Both the position numbers and the translations under genes were made by a program. DNA of 22,492 nt from JBOHTO01 sp050733695 (GTDB taxonomy: Bacteria > Gemmatimonadota > Gemmatimonadetes > Gemmatimonadales > Gemmatimonadaceae). Below, in pieces: positions 14,572-22,024 of the stretch. The stretch lies in contig JBOHTO010000173.1 of the NCBI GenBank assembly GCA_050733695.1, forward strand, positions 1 through 22,492, given 5' to 3'. The stretch's first letter is position 1. Every line of letters begins with the position of its first letter. The notes beneath the pieces are model-generated. The model saw nothing but the letters and a program-made list of their open reading frames with translations. It was not told the DNA's origin and ran no database searches.

Positions 14572-15245
14572 GTGGACTCCGTGTATCGATCGGCGAGGCA
14601 TGCCGCGACGAGCGCCCGCGCATCGATCACCGCGATGATTTCGGTTGCGTTGCGTGCAACTCCGAGAAGTATCTCGCCACCGGAAGCTGCCGGCGAGTCG
14701 CCGATCGCGGCGGCATCGAGCGTCATGACATCGCTCACATCGTCCACCGCGATCGCGACGCGGCGCGCGCCATCCTCTACCACGAGCGCGAGCACCGGAT
14801 CCGGGTCGAGCCGGACGCCAAGAGTGCGCTCCGGCGAATACAGCGGTGTCATCGTTCCGCGCAGCGGAAAGACGCCGAGCATGGACGGGGACATCCCGGG
14901 AAGAGGTTGGATCCCAGGCAACTCCACGGCCTCGTCAATCGAGCCCAGCGCCGCGGCGAACGTCTCACTCCCGGCGCGAAAGAGGAGCAGCTCGACGGCA
15001 CCCTGCCGCTCGCGGATTCTGTTCATCACGGCTGCGTTGAGCTCTTCCGGCGACCGCGGGGATGCGGTCTCGATGTCCTCGCCTGACGCAACGGTGTCTG
15101 GTGCGCGCGTACGTGCCTCCGGCGGATGCGGTATCGCGGGATTCAGGATCGCGGCCAGCTCCGTCGGTGTGCGCAGTCGATCGCGCCGGGAGAGCTCCGG
15201 TATCGCCCGTCCCGCACTGGCGGGCTTGTTCTTCGGTTCCGTCAT
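14568..15245 (-). CDS. cheW: CheW-domain protein with N-terminal extension (second of two)
   Basis: A 225-residue protein. Residues 1-80 are a charged, Pro/Ala-rich, probably flexible extension; 81-220 form a CheW domain (AVELLLFRAGSETFAAALGS from 83, then the VELPGIQPLPGMSPSMLGVFPLRG stretch in outline, SPERTLGV 137-144, LALVVEDGARRVAIAVDDVS 152-171). The tail LLGVARNATEIIAVIDARAL matches the last CheW strands. The domain is more divergent than its neighbour. The ATG at 15245 has a purine-rich AGGGAAGGG about 8 nt upstream. It lies 175 bp after cheB, the longest gap in the operon. The extension could contact a receptor, CheA or another partner; this is unproven. Confidence 0.85.
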   Translation of the reverse strand: MTEPKNKPASAGRAIPELSRRDRLRTPTELAAILNPAIPHPPEARTRAPDTVASGEDIETASPRSPEELNAAVMNRIRERQGAVELLLFRAGSETFAAALGSIDEAVELPGIQPLPGMSPSMLGVFPLRGTMTPLYSPERTLGVRLDPDPVLALVVEDGARRVAIAVDDVSDVMTLDAAAIGDSPAASGGEILLGVARNATEIIAVIDARALVAACLADRYTEST

Positions 15246-15420
15246 CGGCGCCCTTCCCTGGACACGGCGTTTGGCCGGGGCCCGCGCCCGAAAGCGGCTC
15301 GCGACCCTCCCTGACGGGCGCCTGGCGCGCGGCCGGCGCGAGTCCCGTGATGATGGACAGGCCACCGCGCGGCTCCGTCACATCCGCGAAGCGTGGCGGA
15401 CCGTGTGCGATCGCGGCGCA
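15246..15420 (-). other. Gap between cheB and the extended cheW
   Basis: These 175 bp contain no ORF with protein-like composition and no clear promoter. The only signal is the purine-rich ribosome binding site just before the cheW ATG at 15245. In an operon of overlapping genes this gap is out of character and may mark a lost gene or an internal control site. Confidence 0.4.
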
Positions 15421-16542
15421 TCATGCGGATCTGTGCCGTGCGCGGACTGGCACGAGCATGTCGACAATCGCCGGCGCTATTCCGGCGAGCGGCGAAATCC
15501 GATCGGCGCCGGCGTGGGCAAGGGCCGCCTGTGGCATGCCGAAGACGGTCGCCGTGGTCCGGTCCTGTACGATCGCTCCACCGCCGGCGTCGCGTATGGC
15601 GCGCAGACCGGCCGCTCCGTCGCGTCCCATGCCGGTAAGGACAACACCGACGGTTCGATCGCCGAAGGTGCGCGCGGCCGAGCGAAAGAGGGGGTCCGCC
15701 GCTGGCCGCACGCCCCACACGGGCGGGCTGTCGTCGAGCGCGATGCGCAGCGCGGTAGCATCGGCGCCGGCGCCCTCGACGGTTATCGTCATGTGCGTGC
15801 CGCCGGGGGCGATGTATACGTGATCTTCCTCGATCGGTTCGTCGTTCCTCGCCTCGCGAACCGTGAGAGAGCTCACGATGTCGAGCCGGCGCGCGAGACT
15901 GAGCGTGAAGCCTGCCGGCATGTGCTGCACCACGAGCACCGCCGCACCAACTCGCCGGGGCAGCGCGGGAATCACCTCGGCCAGAGCGCGCGGTCCGCCG
16001 GTCGAGGCCGCGACGACAACCGCTATCGTCGCTCCTCCGCGCCCATCACCTGTTGCCGTATGCGTCCGGGTTGACGCACCGGCGGCCGTTGTCGGCTGGC
16101 GGTCGAGCATCCGGACGCCCCCGAGATTCACCTGCGTCGACGCGTGCAGCGCTTCCATGAGACGGGCGCGGACCGAGACGAGATCGAGGCTTATCGGGCC
16201 GGACGGCTTGCGCACGAAGTCGACCGCCCCGAGCTCGAGCGCGCGGATCGTGGGATCCGCACCATGACCGGCCGCCGCGCCACTGAGAATCACCACGGGA
16301 CGCGGCGTCTCGCTCATGATGTATCCGAGGGTCTGTATCCCATCCAGCTCGGGCATTTCGAGATCGAGTGTGACTATCGACGGATCGAGCGTGTGTATCT
16401 GCTTCAGCGCATCCAGGCCGTTGCGCGCCGTGCCCACGACACGAAAGCCGTCCGTGCCATCGATCATCTCGCTGATGATCTTGCGCATGAACGCGCTATC
16501 GTCGACGACGAGCACCGTACGCCGTTCAGAGGACACGGTCAC
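15421..16542 (-). CDS. cheB: Chemotaxis response regulator protein-glutamate methylesterase CheB
   Basis: Removes methyl groups from receptor glutamates and can deamidate glutamines when phosphorylated by CheA. The 373-residue protein has a receiver domain (1-125) with acidic pocket VVDDS (12-16), phosphoacceptor D60 in TLDLEMPELDG, and K112 in VRKPSG, a linker (130-168), then the methylesterase domain with catalytic S180 (AASTGG), H207 (VVQHMP) and D308 (GMGRDGA). All catalytic residues are present. The start is GTG at 16542 (a second in-frame GTG two codons later is possible), overlapping the cheD stop by 17 nt. Since no cheA is in the window, the kinase acting on D60 must be elsewhere. Confidence 0.96.
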   Translation of the reverse strand: MTVSSERRTVLVVDDSAFMRKIISEMIDGTDGFRVVGTARNGLDALKQIHTLDPSIVTLDLEMPELDGIQTLGYIMSETPRPVVILSGAAAGHGADPTIRALELGAVDFVRKPSGPISLDLVSVRARLMEALHASTQVNLGGVRMLDRQPTTAAGASTRTHTATGDGRGGATIAVVVAASTGGPRALAEVIPALPRRVGAAVLVVQHMPAGFTLSLARRLDIVSSLTVREARNDEPIEEDHVYIAPGGTHMTITVEGAGADATALRIALDDSPPVWGVRPAADPLFRSAARTFGDRTVGVVLTGMGRDGAAGLRAIRDAGGGAIVQDRTTATVFGMPQAALAHAGADRISPLAGIAPAIVDMLVPVRARHRSA

Positions 16543-17014
16543 CGTTTCTCAGCGAGCGAATCAGCAGGTGACCATCCGCCACGCGCAGATAGACGCTACG
16601 TCCGTAGTCGCCACCGGTATCCTCGGCGATGAGCGGGATGCCGGCTGCGGCCAGCGCCTGACGGGTGGCAGCTGTGTTCCGTTCGCCAATGTTGATTCCG
16701 CTGCCGGGCAGGAGCGCGGCAAACATGCTGGCGCCGCCGGCAATCCGCGCCGTGATGCGCCGCGCGCCCAGGCTCCGCATCTCGTCCACGAGCAGGGGTA
16801 CCGCGGTTCCCGGGAACTTGGCGGCATTGCTGCGATCACGCGACAGCGACTCGTCCGGGAGAAGGATGTGCGCAAGTCCGCCGATGTGCGATCCGCTGTC
16901 ATGCAGCGCGATGGCCACGCACGAACCGAGGCCGATCGTGGAGAGTGTATCCTCACTCCCTCCGACCGCATGGTCCGCCACCGCGACCCGGATCTCCCTG
17001 TACGACCCGGTCAC
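16526..17014 (-). CDS. cheD: Chemoreceptor glutamine deamidase CheD
   Basis: Deamidates receptor glutamine residues to glutamate; in some bacteria it also binds CheC. The 162-residue protein has the family core: TIGLGSC (26-32), GGLAHILLP (45-53), the conserved KFPGTAVPLLVDEM region (66-79), IAGGASMF (91-98), NIGERN (108-113) and DTGGDYGR (132-139). The catalytic triad T26, C32, H49 has the same spacing (6 and 17) as in known CheD. The start is GTG at 17014, in a GTGA overlap with the cheR stop; the frame is open further upstream but that part lies in cheR and has no CheD similarity. No cheC is nearby. Confidence 0.95.
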   Translation of the reverse strand: MTGSYREIRVAVADHAVGGSEDTLSTIGLGSCVAIALHDSGSHIGGLAHILLPDESLSRDRSNAAKFPGTAVPLLVDEMRSLGARRITARIAGGASMFAALLPGSGINIGERNTAATRQALAAAGIPLIAEDTGGDYGRSVYLRVADGHLLIRSLRNGDRVL

Positions 17015-17838
17015 AGTCGGCGGAAGATTCGTTCGCGAGCGGCCACAGGGGCGAACAGCGTGCGCGCGCGTCCCAGCAGCGTCTCCACCTTGCCAAGCAC
17101 GAGCAGGCCACCCGGTCTGAGCGCGTCGTGAAAGCGCTGGAAGAGTGTTTCCTGCGTCGCGCGATCGAAGTAGATGAGAACGTTGCGGCATGACACCAGA
17201 TGACAGCCGTCAGGCGCCGGGTCACGAAGCATGTCGCGCTGTTCGAAGGAGACGAGCGAGCGGGCCTCGGGCAGGAGCGTGTGCGGCGGCATGGATGAGA
17301 AGTAGCGTGCACGCAGGGCCGGCGGAGTGTCGCCAAAGGCGGTCTCCGCGAACGACGCGAGTCGCGCGGTCTCGAGGCTCGCGCGATCGATGTCAGTGCC
17401 CAGTATGCGCACGCGCTGGAGCCGCGACAGTTCACCGACGGCCTCCGCGTGCCTGTGAAACAGCGCGGCCAGGGAACATGGCTCCTCGCCTGACGCACAG
17501 CCCGCGCTCCACACATCGAGTCGCTCATCGGGCAGGGACCAGAGCTCGGGTACAACCGCACTTCCGATCATGTCATAGACGTCCCAGTTGCGAAAGAGCC
17601 GCGTGACATTGATCGTGAGAACGTCGAGGAGCCGTTCGTATTCGTGAGCGTCGGTGTCGAGAACGGTCACGTAGTCAGCGTATGTGTGCACGCCCTTCGC
17701 GCGCATCCGCACGGCAATGCGACGCCGCAGGCACCTGTCCTTGTAGCTGCCGCACGCGAATCCCCGCTCGCGCGCGATCTTCGCCGTCAGCACCCGGAAT
17801 CCGGCTTCGTCGAGCGGTTCTCCCAGCATCACCGTCAT
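17011..17838 (-). CDS. cheR: Chemoreceptor glutamate O-methyltransferase CheR
   Basis: SAM-dependent methyltransferase that methylates receptor glutamates, opposing CheB. The 275-residue protein has an N-terminal helical domain (7-75) with the Arg-rich RCLRRRIAVRMR (35-46), then NVTRLFRN (77-84), the SAM-binding motif SAGCASGEEP (111-120), GTDIDRASL (147-155) and the motif CRNVLIYFD (217-225). The ATG at 17838 forms an ATGA overlap with the stop of the DUF4388-TPR gene. Another Met three residues in is possible. The protein ends at the catalytic domain with no TPR extension. Confidence 0.96.
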   Translation of the reverse strand: MTVMLGEPLDEAGFRVLTAKIARERGFACGSYKDRCLRRRIAVRMRAKGVHTYADYVTVLDTDAHEYERLLDVLTINVTRLFRNWDVYDMIGSAVVPELWSLPDERLDVWSAGCASGEEPCSLAALFHRHAEAVGELSRLQRVRILGTDIDRASLETARLASFAETAFGDTPPALRARYFSSMPPHTLLPEARSLVSFEQRDMLRDPAPDGCHLVSCRNVLIYFDRATQETLFQRFHDALRPGGLLVLGKVETLLGRARTLFAPVAARERIFRRL

Positions 17839-19457
17839 GCCGTGGCACCACGAACAGCGTCGAGATTCGCCCTGATGATGCCGTTGTCCGGATCCAGCTC
17901 GAGCGCGCGCTCCCAGCATTTCACTGCCTCATCGCGCTCGTTGCGCTTGAAGCGGATGTTGCCGAGCTTGAGGTAGATATCCTCGCCCAGCGCCGGGTTG
18001 AGCTTCACCGCCCGCTGGTAGGCATCGAGTGCTTCGTCGTACGAGCCGGTCCGATAGCAGCCATCTCCCTGGTTCTTGTGGAGCTGTGGGAGCGAACCAT
18101 CCTCATGGATTCCACGTTCGGAAGCGGCGCCGGCTTCCTGCAGGTTGCCCCTGCGCTCGTGTACGGCGGCGAGATTGTTGAACAGGGCGGCCGCGTGCGG
18201 ATGTACGTGCGTCCCCTCGGTCAGCAGGATGACGGCTCGCTCATGCTCGCCCGACAGGGAGGCGGCCAGTGCCGCGTAGTGGAACCATGCCGCTACGGGC
18301 GGTCGCTTGCCCCACAGCTCGCGCGCGGCGGCGAGCGTCGCTGCAGCTCCCGCGATGTCCCCCATGCGCAGGGCCAGCGCCCCGAGCGAGGTCTGAACCC
18401 AGGGACTGCTCGCGCCTCCGCGCGCCACCGCTTCCTCGAGCGCCGCGAGCGCTTCATCGTAGCGTCCCAGTCGTTCGAGCGCGTACGACAGATTGTGGAA
18501 GACCGCCGGCCCGACGCCTGGCTGCGACGCCGCTTCGTGAAAGGTGTTCGCCGCGTCCGGCCACTTGCCCTGTCGAGCAAGGACGAGCCCGAGAAAGAAT
18601 CGGGCGTGCGCATCCGCTGGCCGCAGATCTATGACACGCCTGAACTCACGGACTGCCTCCTCCAGCATTCCGGTCCTGTAGAAGGCGACCCCGAGGTTGC
18701 GGTGCTCTTCCACGCGGGCCGCCGGGACGCTCGCCTCCGGAGCAGCCGACTTCCCGACGCGATGCAGAAATCCCGCGGTCGCGAGCCCGAACAACGCCTT
18801 GCCGACATCGAACTCGCCCAGCCCCGACTCATCGATGAGCGCCGCCACGTCGCGCCGCGCATCGATCAGCGGCTCCAGCGCCTCCTGTTCGGCGGTGAGC
18901 TGTGCACCGGTCTCGGCGATGCGCTCCCTGTCCAGGGCAAAAACGATGTCGAAGGACGGTATTTTCTTCTCGATGAGACTCCACTCATCTACGCGGCGAG
19001 CCCCCTCCAGCAGCAGTGATTCCGGATTGATGGCAACGAGAAAGTCCTGCTCCTCGGGCCTGATGTCCGCCTCGAAGTTGAACGTGCCGAGGGTCCAGGT
19101 GAAGAGAAAATAGACCGCCTCCTCGATCTGGATTCGTATCTGCCGGTGCAGCTCCTCGCGCGAGAGAGCCTCCATCTCGATCAGAATCTCGCCCAGCCGC
19201 TTGTCGCGCTGGTGCCCCTGCAGCTCCACGGCCGCGTCGAGCTGCGCCTGCGAAATGAGACCGCTCTTCACCATGATATCGCCGAGCCGGTCGCGGCGAT
19301 TCACGATGGATGCATAGCAGATGCGGCCGCGGTCGAAGTAGATGTAGCCGAAGTTGCTCCGGTGCGTCACGCTCAGGCAACCGGTCTTCTTCCCCATCGA
19401 CAGGAGCTGCAGCACGTCCGGCAGGCTGGCTTCCTTGAGGCTGCCCCTGATCGCCAT
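17835..19457 (-). CDS. DUF4388 (PATAN) domain and TPR protein
   Basis: A 540-residue cytoplasmic protein. The N-terminus (1-150) matches DUF4388/PATAN: GSLKEASLPDVLQLLSMGKK (5-24), TGCLSVTHRSNFGYIYFDRG (25-44), LGDIMVKSGLISQAQL (58-73) and the FLFTWTLGTFNFE ending (118-129). A winged-helix-like acidic region (150-235) follows. From 250 to 535 there are about eight TPR repeats, such as NLGVAFYRTGMLEEAVREFR (254-273) and the GDGCYRTGSYDEALDAYQRA unit near 470. PATAN domains occur in response regulators and with small GTPases of the MglA type, so a role as effector or scaffold of the neighbouring MglA is a reasonable inference. The ATG at 19457 forms a TGATG overlap with the upstream gene. Confidence 0.9.
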   Translation of the reverse strand: MAIRGSLKEASLPDVLQLLSMGKKTGCLSVTHRSNFGYIYFDRGRICYASIVNRRDRLGDIMVKSGLISQAQLDAAVELQGHQRDKRLGEILIEMEALSREELHRQIRIQIEEAVYFLFTWTLGTFNFEADIRPEEQDFLVAINPESLLLEGARRVDEWSLIEKKIPSFDIVFALDRERIAETGAQLTAEQEALEPLIDARRDVAALIDESGLGEFDVGKALFGLATAGFLHRVGKSAAPEASVPAARVEEHRNLGVAFYRTGMLEEAVREFRRVIDLRPADAHARFFLGLVLARQGKWPDAANTFHEAASQPGVGPAVFHNLSYALERLGRYDEALAALEEAVARGGASSPWVQTSLGALALRMGDIAGAAATLAAARELWGKRPPVAAWFHYAALAASLSGEHERAVILLTEGTHVHPHAAALFNNLAAVHERRGNLQEAGAASERGIHEDGSLPQLHKNQGDGCYRTGSYDEALDAYQRAVKLNPALGEDIYLKLGNIRFKRNERDEAVKCWERALELDPDNGIIRANLDAVRGATA

Positions 19458-21406
19458 CAGCGCGGGTCCTCGATGAGGCGCCCCGTCACATCGGGCCAGT
19501 CCCAGATGACCTTCTCATCGTCCAGGAAGAACGTGTCCACCGCGGTGCGCACGTTCGAGGGAGCAGGAGCCGGCGCGGACCCGGCGCCCTCGAGTTCCAT
19601 GCGTGCGAGGTCGAGCGTGAGCTCCACTCCTGCCAGATCCGCGGCCGCCTTCAGACGGTGCACTATCCCGATTATCTCGCGCGCACTGACTGCCGGGCGA
19701 TCGGCGAGGTACCCGAGCAGGTCGGGATCCGATGTGCCCATTGCGCTGAGCAGGCGGGCAAAGAGGCGGGCGCGCAGGTCGCGATCAGGGGGCTTTATCG
19801 TCACGATCAGCCCACCCTCGAAGCGCGACCGGAGTCGATCCTCCAGGGCTTTCACATCGCCGGGAGCCGCATCGCACGTGAAAACGAGTTGCCGCCCGGC
19901 GGAGTGCAACGCGTTGAAGACATGGAACAGCTCCTCCTGCGACCGGTCCGTGCCGGCGATGAATTGAACGTCGTCGATGATGAGCGCTCCGGGCGAGCGG
20001 TAGCGCGCACGCCAGCGCTCGATGGCGCCTTCCTGGAGCGCCGCGATGAGCTCATCGATGAACGCCTGCGCGCCGACGACGGACACGTCCATCGAGCCGC
20101 CCGTCGCGGCAACGAGCTCGTTGCCGATGGCGTGCGCGAGGTGCGTCTTCCCGACGCCGCTCGGGCCGTGGAGGAACAACGGGTTGTACCGGTCGCCCGG
20201 CGCCTCGACAATCGCATCGGCAGCGCGAACCGCCATCTGGTTGGACGGCCCGACCTCGAATCCCGCACGCGTGAATGCGCCGGACGGCCCGGCCGGTGGA
20301 AGCTGTCCGGCCGCTGCCCGCTGCACCAGCGCCTCGGCTTCATCGACACGCTCCGGATCGCGAAAAAACTCGTGTCCGCCGAGAGCCGGGTCGAGCTCCG
20401 TCGCTCGACCTTCGAGAGCACGCAGGCGATCGACGGCAGCGACGTAGAGCGCAACCAGTCCCTCGACGTCGGGTGCATGCGCCTGTTCAAGACCACGCTC
20501 GAGCACCGCCGTGCGATAGCCTTCACCGCCCCAGTACGCGATCGACTCGCCGAGGCGCACCCGCCAGACGTCGACATGCTGAGCCACGGTGGATGCGACA
20601 CCGGAGACGAAGCTGAAGAACTCACCCGACTTCGCGGCCGCGCCGCCCATGGTGGGCGCATCGCGCTGCCCGGCAAGCGTGTCCGATCCGCCCTCGGGCG
20701 CACCTACGAGAGTTCGCACCTCGTCGGCGCGCACGAGTCCTTCGCCCAGCGTCTGGTGCGCCACGAGCCGGGTGAGCGCGCCCTGCAACTGACGGACATT
20801 GGCAAAATCGATCGTCGCCAGCGATTCGATGACCCCGGTACGAAACCGAACACCGCGCTCATCGCACTTGTTGCGGAGGATCGCCACGCGCGTTTCGTAG
20901 TCCGGCGCCCCGATGTCGACTATGAGCCCACCGGCCAGCCGTGTGAGAAGCCGCTCATCCACGTCGCTGATCTCCGAGGGCGGGCGATCGCTCGTCATCA
21001 CTATCTGCCGGCCGCGCTCCTGCAGCGCGTTGAAGAGTCGAAGCATCTCGCTCTGCGTTTCGCGGCGGCCCGTGAGGAACTGGACGTCGTCCAGGAGCAG
21101 CAGGTCGACGTCCTGGTATCGGCTGGTGAACGCCGGACCCTGGCCGGCAGCGATCGCCGCGTGCAACTGCTCGACGAAATCCTCCAGTGTGGCGTACTCG
21201 AGCGCGAGGCCGGGCTGGAGCTGGCGCGCGAGCTGTCCGATGGCCGCTACCAGATGCGTCTTGCCAAGCCCGGAACCGCTGTAGATGAACAGTGGGTTGT
21301 ACACCGAGCCGGGCGCCTCTGCGACGGCTCGCGCCGCGGCTACAGCGAGACGGTTCGCCGATCCAACGACGAACGTGTCGAAGCGGAGACGGGAGTCGAG
21401 CGACAC
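19457..21406 (-). CDS. Tandem DnaA-type AAA+ ATPase without DNA-binding domain
   Basis: A 649-residue protein with two DnaA/Hda-like AAA+ modules. Module 1 (about 8-235): start FDTFVVGSANRLAV, Walker A GSGLGKTH (44-51), Walker B LLLLDDVQF (102-110), sensor 1 TSD (138-140), arginine-finger box ERLLTRLAGGL with R156, sensor 2 NVRQLQGAL with R205. Module 2 (about 381-600): FEVGPSNQMAV, Walker A GPSGVGKTH (414-422), Walker B LIIDDVQF (475-482), EDRLRSRFEGGL with R528, and AREIIGI with R576. A 140-residue helical linker joins them. DnaA domain I and the domain IV helix-turn-helix are missing; the C-terminus is acidic (FFLDDEKVIWDWPD). It cannot be the replication initiator in normal form. The start is GTG at 21406, 3 nt after mglA. 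Its target is unknown; context points to the MglA/Che system. Confidence 0.92.
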   Translation of the reverse strand: MSLDSRLRFDTFVVGSANRLAVAAARAVAEAPGSVYNPLFIYSGSGLGKTHLVAAIGQLARQLQPGLALEYATLEDFVEQLHAAIAAGQGPAFTSRYQDVDLLLLDDVQFLTGRRETQSEMLRLFNALQERGRQIVMTSDRPPSEISDVDERLLTRLAGGLIVDIGAPDYETRVAILRNKCDERGVRFRTGVIESLATIDFANVRQLQGALTRLVAHQTLGEGLVRADEVRTLVGAPEGGSDTLAGQRDAPTMGGAAAKSGEFFSFVSGVASTVAQHVDVWRVRLGESIAYWGGEGYRTAVLERGLEQAHAPDVEGLVALYVAAVDRLRALEGRATELDPALGGHEFFRDPERVDEAEALVQRAAAGQLPPAGPSGAFTRAGFEVGPSNQMAVRAADAIVEAPGDRYNPLFLHGPSGVGKTHLAHAIGNELVAATGGSMDVSVVGAQAFIDELIAALQEGAIERWRARYRSPGALIIDDVQFIAGTDRSQEELFHVFNALHSAGRQLVFTCDAAPGDVKALEDRLRSRFEGGLIVTIKPPDRDLRARLFARLLSAMGTSDPDLLGYLADRPAVSAREIIGIVHRLKAAADLAGVELTLDLARMELEGAGSAPAPAPSNVRTAVDTFFLDDEKVIWDWPDVTGRLIEDPR

Positions 21407-21409
21407 GTT

Positions 21410-22015
21410 CTATCTCGCCGCCCCTGCGGATGGGCTCAGGCGCCTGAGTACCGACTCCGAAACGGCGCGCAGCGTCTCGAAGACACCGGCCCCGGTCAGT
21501 GCATCCGCCGCGAAGCGCGGGACGGCGCGAAAGTTCAACGCTTCATCGAGCTCGGCGCTACTGAGGATGAGATCCCGCGGAAGGTCCTGCTTGTTGTACT
21601 GCAGGACCAGCGGAACTTCGCGGGCATCGACGCCCTGCTCGGCCAGGTTGGCGTGCAGGTCCTGCAGGCTCTCGACGTTTTCCTCGAGCTGTCGCGCCTG
21701 ACTGTCGGCGACGAACACCACGCCGTCCGCCCCCTGCAGCACGAGCTTGCGTGTGGTCTGATAGTAGACCTGACCCGGAACGGTGTAGAGCTGGAACTTC
21801 GTCGTGAACCCGGAGATGACACCCAGATCGAGAGGCAGAAAGTCGAAGAACAGCGTCCTGTCGGTCTGCGTTGCGAGCGAGACCATCGTTCCCCTCCGCC
21901 CGTCGGGAACCTGGCTGTAGATGTAGTGCAGATTCGTCGTCTTGCCCGAACGGCCGGGGCCATAGTAGACGATCTTGCACGTGATCTCGCGGGTGGCGTA
22001 GTTGACGAGAGACAC
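21410..22015 (-). CDS. mglA: MglA-type small Ras-like GTPase
   Basis: Cytoplasmic polarity GTPase of 201 residues. The P-loop GPGRSGKT is at 19-26, switch I region around 44-56 contains TDRTLFFDF with R53, the MglA-specific intrinsic arginine finger position, the switch II/Walker B equivalent is TVPGQ (78-82, with Pro-Gly instead of Asp-x-x-Gly), and base recognition NKQD is at 141-144. These are hallmarks of MglA, which cycles between GDP and GTP under its GAP MglB and sets cell polarity or motility direction in myxobacteria. The start is GTG at 22015, 9 nt after the mglB stop. The neighbouring mglB supports the assignment. Whether the organism glides or uses pili cannot be seen from here. 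Confidence 0.95.
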   Translation of the reverse strand: MSLVNYATREITCKIVYYGPGRSGKTTNLHYIYSQVPDGRRGTMVSLATQTDRTLFFDFLPLDLGVISGFTTKFQLYTVPGQVYYQTTRKLVLQGADGVVFVADSQARQLEENVESLQDLHANLAEQGVDAREVPLVLQYNKQDLPRDLILSSAELDEALNFRAVPRFAADALTGAGVFETLRAVSESVLRRLSPSAGAAR

Positions 22016-22024
22016 TGAATCGGG

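Noticed and set aside
19457..21406. Canonical dnaA replication initiator near an origin
   Set aside because: There is no domain I or domain IV, the AAA+ module is duplicated, no DnaA-box cluster was noticed nearby, and the neighbours are mgl and che genes rather than dnaN or recF.
19658..22018. Plus-strand open frame of 786 codons, the longest in the window
   Set aside because: It lies opposite the double DnaA-type ATPase and mglA, both with full sets of motifs; its own translation is Arg-rich with no recognisable domain.
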